DNA of 64,000 nucleotides from Ophiocordyceps camponoti-saundersi (nom. inval.). Lineage: Eukaryota > Ascomycota > Sordariomycetes > Hypocreales > Ophiocordycipitaceae. Below the pieces are notes generated by a model that saw nothing but the letters and a program-made list of their open reading frames with translations, ran no database searches and was not told where the DNA came from. The stretch covers positions 337,458 to 401,457 of the forward strand of contig PDHQ01000012.1 in NCBI GenBank assembly GCA_003339415.1, in the 5' to 3' direction. A program made the position numbers and the translations under genes. Positions 56,489-64,000 of this stretch are shown here, piece after piece. Numbering within the stretch: position 1 is the stretch's first letter; every line of letters starts with the position of its first letter.

Positions 56489-57189
56489 ATGAAGCTCACT
56501 CTTGCCCTCCCTCTACTCCTCAGCGGCATCGCAGCCGCCCAGTCCGTCCAATCCAAACCATTCAACCTGGTGATCCAATCCAGCGACAAGCAGATCAACG
56601 GCCAGGGTTTCACGGCCTGCCACTCCGGCGCCGCCATCGAGTCTCTCTGCATGTACAAGGGCGGCCGATCCACGTTTTACTTCAACACAACAGAGGGCGG
56701 AGAATCACCTCTTAAGAACTACGAGCCTTCAGGCGTGTTAGTCTGGAATCTTCCCGTCGGTGAGTTAAAGTCGTAAAAAAGACGAGCGTTGCTATATAAA
56801 TATGAAGATGAGGGTAAAAGAGATGGTTTTCTCACTTCCCTTTTCCCCCCTCCCCTCAAACAGAGCCAGCTCCCTACTCTGAGTCAATGAGCTTCTCCAT
56901 CGAACCATCCACCAACGTCGCCCTCGCTCTGTTCGAACCCAGCCCATCATCGCAATACGTGACGTTCGACAAAGAAGGCCGCCTCGCCATCATCAGCTAC
57001 CTAGACGATACCCGCTCCCCGCCTTCCGGCTCGCAACCGCGGGCTCTGAAGAACTGGTATCTCTGCAACACGTATTACTCTGCCTACACCTATCGGACAT
57101 TGAACTGGGTCATGGGCAGCGGCAAAGTCAAGCCGCAGAACCCGAGCTGTGTGAAGATTGAGGTTAAGCGTGAATACGTGAAGAAATAG
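56489..57189 (+). CDS. Secreted fungal protein of unknown function (DUF7907-like), copy 2
   Basis: Two exons (56489-56759 and 56864-57189; 104-nt intron) give 198 aa. The signal peptide is MKLTLALPLLLSGIAAAQ. Conserved blocks shared with the 21,181 gene are QSKPFNLVI, CHSGAAIES(F/L)C, FYFNTTEG, YEPSG, PSTNVA, QYVTFDK, YLDDT and ALKNW...PQNPSC(I/V)K. The intron lies at the same place in both copies. The copy ends EYVKK. Upstream in-frame ATGs exist but only 56489 gives a signal peptide. The two are paralogues about 35 kb apart on the same strand. Function unknown. Confidence 0.87.
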
Positions 57190-58165
57190 AGTTGAGGGAA
57201 TTACATATGTAGAAGAGCTGTTAATGTCTTGTGAGAAGGGGGAAAAAAGGACTTGATAAACGTCATCACAGGCAATCGAGCATCATATAGAATGTACTAT
57301 TAGTTCTTCTTCGGCTCGACTTGGAAAGAAACCTGGTGGTTGGGGTAAAAAGAGAGTAAAGCCGGCTATTATTACTGGCACACGGCGCGTGGCTGCTGTG
57401 GACTGAGTGACGAGTACGGATATGCACTGCTTACTCCGTACTTGGGCTCCATAGAGAGAGGACAGTGCCAGTATGTACGGCTTCTAGTAACCACCGTTTA
57501 TCTTGGCGCTTGTCAGCGACAGCTCAATGCCGTCCAGCCGCGCTCTCTCTCTCTTCCGCAGTGGCAACCACGTGAACGATCTCAGGCAAACGCTGACCAG
57601 GTAACATGCTTCGGGCACTCGGACGAGCGCGCGCGTAGCAAGGCTTGGCCGACTCCAGCGACGCGGCTTCTCGGTCAAAGCGATACACTCGACCTTTCTA
57701 ACCTACTACAGCCCTCATCAGCACTCTCAACTCTTCGATCACGAGGAAAACGAGAGCCGAGTCAACGATATATACGATGAAGGAGTCGTCATAGCAAAGG
57801 ACGGATATGTCTATCCCGCGGTTGACAGGCTCTCCGGTAGGCTACGGCCCAGGAACGCCGATTCCTAGTCGTTTGATACTCATCAACGAAAGCCTGGCCC
57901 GTTTCTCTCTGCAGCCATCCGTGTCCCTGGGATGGGACATCTTCCTCTAGAAATGGACGTACATATATGTCGCAAGGCAGCCTCCAAGTTTGACACACCC
58001 ACATCTCGAGTCTAGATTCAACTCAGAACAAGGCAGTAAGAAGTCTCTATGTTTCAGATCAAGGTGATGAAAAATACACAAAGGAAACACGAACCCGCTG
58101 GGCTGATTGTTCCGTCCATCCCTTCCAAGCAAAAGCCACCCTTCGTCATTTCTCCTCCTCCCCCC
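57190..58165. other. Intergenic, no gene seen
   Basis: No open frame with coding character. Confidence 0.5.
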
Positions 58166-58925
58166 TTACCAAGGCAGATGATCATAAGAACGAGCGGAAA
58201 AGTTAAACCAGCCCGAAGTCTGCGTAAGATCCCTCCCGACGCAGTTAGTAGCAAAGTTCTTATGCCAGCTCCTACACTCCAACGCCACCGTCTCGTCCGC
58301 CTCCGTCCGACGGATACAAAACGTAGGTCTCGCACCGAGATCTCTACCAGAGTCAATCGAGTCGACGAACCGCGGAAAATCCAAGCAGAAATCCAACGGG
58401 AGCGCCGCCTGACCTTTCGCCCCGGTCGCAGAATACCGATCCTGAAACCAAGGGTGAAAGGCGCCGTCTTTGGTGCAGGTGACTTTTGGCGCGTTGCAGT
58501 ACCGCCGTATCCAGATCAGGCCTTTGTTTGCGCAGGAGAATCTTGCTTTGCTGCGGGCTTCCGTCTCGTTTTTGTAGGCGGGGACGTTGTGCGCGTTGGG
58601 GAGCGCTTCCATGATGGGGTCGCCGCCGTGGATCGGGATGTAGGCGTTGATCAGGTAGTCGCATATTCGCTTGCCGGCGGCGTAGAAGCCGTCTTCTCCC
58701 GCCACCTCGCCGAAGTAGCGGCCCATGGAGTCTGTGTCTGATGGTCTTGGGCGGTGGGGGTGGTGGGCTTTGCCGCGGGAGTACTTTTCGGCCTTTAGGA
58801 CTTGTCCTCGGGCCGCGTCTGCTTCGTCGATGAGATGGATTGGCTCGCCTGGATGAGGTTGTGGTTGTGCGCTTTTCCAGTATTCGTATCCGACGTCTGC
58901 GTCTGAAGGGACGGTGATGCTTTGC

Positions 58926-58957
<32 letters not shown>

Positions 58958-59611
58958 CTCGCTCATGTCGAGGCCTTGCTGTTCTCGTACTTCCTTCTTC
59001 AACTCTCGGATTCGTCCCAAGATGTGATCGTCGTCTGAGACATGGACCGGTTCACCTGGGTAAGGTTGCGGTTGTCCACTTGTCCAATAGTCGTATCCGA
59101 CGTCAGCGTCAGACGGCAACGTGACGCTCTCCTCACAATTCTTCTCATCCACATTCTCGACATCTTGCTCTTTCAAGTCCTCATCCTCTCTCCCTCGCAC
59201 TTGTCCCAGAACATGGTCATCGTCCAAGCTATAGACGGGTTCACCTGGTTTAGGTTGTGGCTGGTCGGTTCTCCAATATGCGAACCCAACGTCAGCGTCC
59301 GACGGCACCGGGAAACTCTGCTGATGATCCTCAACATCTTGCTCTTTCAACTCATTATCGACCTGTTCCAAGATGGGATCGTCGTCCAGAACTTGATCTG
59401 GCCCATGCAGTGGTTGGTCGTTCCTCCAATACTCGATGTCAACGTCAAAGTGTGACGGAACTACAATGCCCTTTGGGAAATCCTTCTTATGGGCTTGACG
59501 AGGATCCGGTTCGGGATCGGGGAATTCATCTGGTGAGCAGTTTGTCGCCAACGGCTGCGTGAGAGAGACGAGTAGGAAGCAAGCCATTCCGGCACGTGAG
59601 ACGGTAAACAT
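58166..59611 (-). CDS. Secreted acidic repeat protein with four PSDADVG...YW units and a cysteine-rich C-terminal domain
   Basis: A single exon gives 481 aa, with ATG at 59611. The signal peptide is MFTVSRAGMACFLLVSLTQPLA. Four imperfect units begin near residues 51, 102, 165 and 234. Each has (V/L)PSDADVGYEYW, QPQPxPGEPVH and an acidic DDDHILGQV end; the first is the most divergent. Units are joined by acidic, helical-looking linkers (EDEDLKEQDVENVDEK), one holding nine histidines (220-228). From about residue 294 a non-repetitive domain with eight cysteines follows (RICDYLINAYIPIHGG; CANKGLIWIRRYCNAPKVTC; AFHPWFQDRY). I do not recognise the protein. Possible roles are a secreted effector, a metal-binding surface protein or a processed repeat precursor; dibasic cleavage sites do not fall regularly between units, which weighs against the last. 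Confidence 0.8.
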
Positions 59612-62073
59612 GGTCTTAGAAACAACTTCAGTCGATCTTTATGTGTTCGTGTGTGTGTGTGTATGTGTGTATGTATAATCCTAGACTGAAACGGTCTGTT
59701 CATATTCAAGAAGCCAGACTCGATCCATCATTCTTGGAAGCTTACCTGGTATCAGAAACTCCCTGTTTCTTTCTTCTCAAGGATATTCAGCTCTCTTAAG
59801 GCTTAGAATTGTTGAACTCGGTCGTGTGCATGTACAGATAAGTATGTAAGTTACTCTTGATGCTGGCAAAGGAGAGGAATGTTGGGGAAAACCACCGAAG
59901 CCCCCCCCCTCCCTATATATGCCTACTTCAGAAACCCCCTCCCCTTTGAGTTATACCAGGTACGTCAACAGTCATCCTTCATACCATCCCTGAAGCCCGA
60001 ACCAAGACTCAGCATAATGTCGAAAGATCTCTCTCTCCGCCCCAAGGACCCCCTTCCTAGGACGCCACTCACGTCGGCAGCGACGGCCTCGACAAAGACC
60101 ATGACGGCGCGGCATCCCCCTATCACAACATCTGCGCCCTCTCAGCCCTTCCAAGCCAATGAAAATACTAACAGTAAAGGACCTCAAGTCGTCATTCCGC
60201 TTACGTGTGTGTATTACTTGTGCGTAGACCCTTGACAGTTTGATCTCTCATATATTGCAATTTCGATGGCTAAACCCCCTATTTCTGATTGGAAATCCCT
60301 TGGAGATGCCGGTATTCGATAGCCTAAGCTTTGTTTAAACAGGGGCTAAGACTTTTCACTGGCCTGTATCCTCCTCCCCTTCTCTGCATCGCCACCAAGT
60401 AGGTATGTAATATCTGCACACCTTTACGCGAGAGGCAACAGGGAACGAAACGTGGGGATTCCTACGGAGAATCCCGTAAGAGCCCCGCAAACCGAGTGAG
60501 TCTACCGGAACGTTGCTTGTGTCATAATAACGATTTAAACATCAAACCTGCCGTCGTCGTCGTCCGTCATTACCAAAAGGAATGGGCAAATCCGAAGAGA
60601 CGAGGTTTGTCAATAGCCGGTAAGATATCACTCGTCGAGTTATTTGCATATGTATGTATATGACAGGAGGACGTACTGTAGGTAGTCACTGTTGTTTTGC
60701 TCTCTTCACATGCTTCTGTTTGAACCATTACCTTCAAGGCTACAACCACGTTGTGTGCATGATCACGATCGCTTGGCAAGCGGGAACTCCCTGCCGCGAT
60801 CCGAACTTGCGCGCATAATATCACCCTTTTCTCTAATGAATCTAATCGCATCGAGAGATGGAAAAAGGTAACTTCCACAGGCTCTTTATTTTAAAGTTAT
60901 ACCGCCTGAAAGATAGCCAGACGAGCTATATGTATGTATGTATGTCACCCCTTCAGGCGGTCTCTTTCCAAGATTTTCTTTTTTTGGTTCGTTTTTGTTC
61001 CCCCTTTATAATGCCTCAAAAAGTTTCTCTCTCCACTGGTTGAAAGCATATACAATGTAAGGTAGCATCCAGGTTGGATCGAGAGACTGGGGCGACTTGG
61101 AGTGGCAGCTTCATTCAGCCTTGAGTATGTATAAGTTAAGTAACTCGTGGAACCTAAAAGTAGTTCAGAGCCATGGCTTGTAAACTCTATAGAAACTTCT
61201 GGAAAACTGTCAAGCGGGAAGTGGAGTTGAAATCTAAACATAGGCATATAGTTAGTTATAAATATATGTATATGGAAACTGGTAAGGAAACCTCCAGTTC
61301 CAGAGACAACACGGGAGGTAGGTAGGTAGCAGTGGCATAAATATACATACAACACGCATATATACCACATACATACATACAAGCTCCCGAGTCCTCGATC
61401 ATCGATGACAAGTTCATACCCGTCTTCTCCTATCTCTATGTATATTCAACTATATACGTTCAGGTGGATGGATAGTCGACGTCACACCTCGGATAGTCCC
61501 CCCTTGGTTTTGCCCCCCTTTAACGCAGGTGAAGATGCTATATCGAGCCAAAGTCATCGACTTGGCAAGCAAACCCGCCGCAAACTGGAGACAGACGAGA
61601 CACAGGCTTCCATTCGGAGACGGACTTTTCGTCGTCGGTTATGCCGCCTTTCGCAGTCCCTTTATACCTACATATAGCCCCTACATCCATACATACCTAC
61701 GTACACACACACACACACACACACATACGGATTGCCTGATCGGGGCCGTCAATCCGAGTTCCTCATCCATCCCTTCGATCCTCAACACCTTTGTCCTTCA
61801 CATCGACACGCGATCCAAGCTCTGGCTCGATCTGGTCTGTTGATTCATCTCGATGACGACTGCAATATCGCATCTCCAGGTCAGACCTACTCCCTCCCTA
61901 TACGACAATGCTGCTCTCCAAGTCTCTATGATGGGTAAACGCTGATATGATGATACACCGACAAACTATTCGTTCCCCCGGGCAAAAAAAAAAACGCCTC
62001 GGCTTTCGCTTCTAGCATATCGCATCCCTGCTCTTGGGCAGGGCAAGGTTGCTTTCGCCCCCTTCCATGCTAC
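59612..62073. other. Intergenic, no convincing gene
   Basis: About 2.5 kb of non-coding sequence with TATG/CATA tetranucleotide runs (60922-60945, 61340-61382) and a CA run (61699-61722). A 118-codon open frame at 59879-60235 (internal ATG 60017, Ser/Thr/Pro-rich) has no family features. Confidence 0.5.
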
Positions 62074-63904
62074 TCATCTCGCAGCAGGAGGAACTGTCCG
62101 CCTGTTCGTCCCAGTCTGCATCTTGTAACTGTCGACCTGTTCCGATTCGTAGTCTTCATCGTCGCTGTCTTCTCCGATGGTATGGCTGCCCTCGGGCGGT
62201 TGTTCCCCACCGCTTTGCCCGTGAAGACGGTCGAGCCGGCTCTCGTCAAAGGCCGCGGCCTCGAGATCGTCGTCGCTCTGCTCTCGGCGGAAGGCGGCCA
62301 GACGCGAGTCACTTCGGCTGCCGCCTGCACCGCCGCCTCTGCCGTCCCCGCCGCGCAGGGCCCGGTAGATGGCGCCTCTGCGGCGCTGGCGCCAGATCAT
62401 GTACCCCCACGCCGCAGCGGTGATGCCGACGATGATGAGGACCGTTTCGCCCGACCGCCGGTAGGCCGCCCACTTGGCCTCGTCGATCTTCTTGCGCGTC
62501 TCCTCCTCGGCAGAGTGAGTCTGGTTGGAGGCGCCGCCGACGGTCGTCTCCGGACCCTTTTCTCCGTCGATGCGGCTGTCGGTCGGCTCGCCTCCGATAC
62601 TGCTGATGTCGACGCCCATGAAGCGGTCCAGCATGTCGCGAGAGCGGCGAGGGTAGTCGAACGGCACCATGTGAGACGAATTGTAGAACAAGACGTAAGT
62701 TAGGTTACGGGCCTCTTGCCAGAAGCCGGCGACGTCGCCCTCAAATGTCCATGTTCGACGAGGAGCCCAGTTACCGGGCGTGACCTCGAAGCCCTTGCCT
62801 CCGTTCCACTCCATGTTGCTGATCATCTGTTCGGTGCCGAGATGATTGCAGATGAGATCCTCTGCCCCGGAGAAGAACAGGATCGGTACATGCTTGAGCA
62901 GGTCGGGGAGGAGATCGATGGAAGGCTTCGACTTCTTGGATCTGAAGGCGGAACTAACGGCTCCGGTGCATTCTTGCCAGCCGGTATTCCGCTTCTCGCT
63001 AACGTGCAGAGCGCGGATGACGGCAGGATTCCTCAGGTAGGGAGTCAAGGCCTTGAGGTCCGGAGGCCAGTTCATTCCGCAGCTGGGATACGAGTCCCTC
63101 AGCCGGACGTCGTACATGTTGTAGCAAGCCTGGTCACCGGAGCCTGTGCGGGAAAGCTTTAGCATTTCGGACAGAATGGACTCGCACTCGTCGTAGTTGA
63201 CGTGGTTGGGATCCGATACTAGCATGTGGTCGCAAATGCGCTGCTTGCCCTGTAGCTGCTTGGCTATGTCGGAATCTTTCTCGACGAGGTTCCTCTTGAA
63301 GGCATAGCCGAGGTAGGCCGGATACTGGTCGTTGGGAGAAACCCAACCGTTGCCGATGAGAAGACCTTTCAAGCTCCATTTGTTCCGCGCCGTCTTGGCA
63401 TTGCGATCGACAATGGCCTTTGCGATGTAGGGGATGTACTGGCCGGCAAAGGACTCGCCCGCCATGTAGATCTATAGCGGAGGAACTTTTGTCAGCCAGC
63501 CACAGGAGCATGTCAAGCGTACGAGCGATGGGGCATAACTCACATCGTCTCGCTCATATTCGGGAAAGAGGGCAAAGAATTTGGTGAGAAAGACGACGAA
63601 CTGCGAGGCGGCTTCGTCGAGCTCCTTGACGTAACTGTCGGTGTTTACGAAGCTGAATCCGGTACCGACCGGGTTGTCGACGAAGAGAAGGTTGGCGAAT
63701 TCACCCCACGAGCCGTTGTTGAGCGTCAGCGTGTCCTTATCCTTGACCCTGTAGGGGCCAATCTCCATCAAAGCGCCGTCTTCGGAGCTGCAGCCGGGCC
63801 CTCCATTGAGCCATATGACGGTGCGTTGTCGGTTGGCGATGTGGGTGTTTTGGAAGTGCCAGAAGAAGATGTTTCCGTCGTGCTCGGGGGTGATTTGGAT
63901 GTGA
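62074..63904 (-). CDS. KEX1: Kex1 carboxypeptidase (pheromone-processing), 5' part outside the window
   Basis: Two exons are visible (63904-63544 and 63471-62074, 72-nt intron). The acceptor at 63905-63907 shows that at least one more exon lies beyond the right edge. Serine carboxypeptidase S10 landmarks are [25 protein letters not shown], nucleophile GESFAGQ, the Asp region [16 protein letters not shown] and the His in [10 protein letters not shown]. One membrane helix follows ([17 protein letters not shown]), then a long acidic cytosolic tail ([21 protein letters not shown]). Kex1 is a trans-Golgi enzyme that trims Lys and Arg from C-termini after Kex2 cleavage, maturing pheromone and secreted proteins. 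The visible part is 586 aa. Confidence 0.93.
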
Positions 63905-63919
63905 CTGGGAGAGAAGAAA

Positions 63920-63950
<31 letters not shown>
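63920..63950. repeat. 31-base G homopolymer inside a KEX1 intron
   Basis: An unbroken G run, read as a 31-C polypyrimidine tract on the coding strand, starts just 13 bases upstream of the acceptor of the first visible KEX1 exon. Its length is prone to sequencing error. Confidence 0.9.
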
Positions 63951-63951
<1 letters not shown>

Positions 63952-64000
63952 AGGTGGAAGAAAAAAAAAAGAGGACACAAGAAAAAGAACGACAACACGC

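Noticed and set aside
58166..59611. RiPP (dikaritin-type) precursor reading of the PSDADVG repeat protein
   Set aside because: Dibasic Kex2 sites do not fall regularly between the units and a large cysteine domain follows. Kept only as an alternative.
59879..60235. 118-codon open frame, with an internal ATG at 60017
   Set aside because: Short Ser/Thr/Pro-rich sequence without signal peptide or homology cues. It could be a small gene, but nothing supports it.
1..64000. CRISPR arrays, bacterial operons, ribosome binding sites or rRNA genes
   Set aside because: The sequence is fungal nuclear DNA. No regularly spaced repeats, rRNA or complete tRNA gene was recognised; the only tRNA-like signal is the partial A/B box in the element at 19.6-20.0 kb.

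Overview
The window is nuclear DNA of a filamentous ascomycete, most likely a hypocrealean fungus and plausibly an insect-associated one. The genes have short GT-AG introns (about 53-153 nt), some with CTAAC-type branch sites. Recognisable fungal single-copy genes include U1-C, ERV25, SDH5, DSN1, an Atf1-type bZIP, a multi-knuckle CnjB-like protein and KEX1. Repeats carry the C-to-T/G-to-A damage of repeat-induced point mutation (RIP). The enterotoxin-A-like secreted protein is a family typical of insect-pathogenic Hypocreales; that link comes from family knowledge, and species was not determined.

Layout. Positions 1 to about 18,120 are an AT-rich, RIP-degraded retrotransposon graveyard. It holds a Ty1/Copia element on the minus strand cut by the window edge, a Ty1/Copia with both 704-bp LTRs (3764-9947), a chromodomain Ty3/Gypsy (9948 to about 14,330), a small island of ordinary base composition (about 14,690-15,040) and a third Copia on the minus strand. 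Composition changes sharply near 18,120. Just beyond lie a cysteine-rich small secreted protein (effector candidate), a 371-bp TRIM/SINE-like element, a secreted two-exon protein, a terpene cyclase and a GPI-anchored repeat protein.

Positions 29.8-47.5 kb are a housekeeping block: a 920-aa disordered protein, U1-C and ERV25 (divergent), SDH5, DSN1, ATF1 and a ten-knuckle CCHC protein. A 455-bp Mutator-type MITE with a perfect 9-bp target duplication sits between DSN1 and ATF1. Positions 48.6-50.0 kb hold a RIP-inactivated Tc1/mariner with intact ends and TA duplication, followed by a second MITE candidate.

Positions 51.5-59.6 kb carry secreted or membrane accessory genes: an enterotoxin-A-like ADP-ribosyltransferase, a four-helix MARVEL-like protein, a paralogue of the 21-kb secreted protein, and a secreted protein with four copies of a PSDADVG...YW repeat plus a cysteine-rich C-terminal domain. 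KEX1 begins beyond the right edge.

How they work together. The housekeeping genes are unrelated in pathway (splicing, ER-Golgi traffic, complex II assembly, kinetochore, stress transcription, secretory proprotein trimming). The secreted genes lie at both flanks next to transposons, the arrangement expected of fast-evolving accessory compartments. All exon structures were read by eye from splice signals, frame and family motifs.
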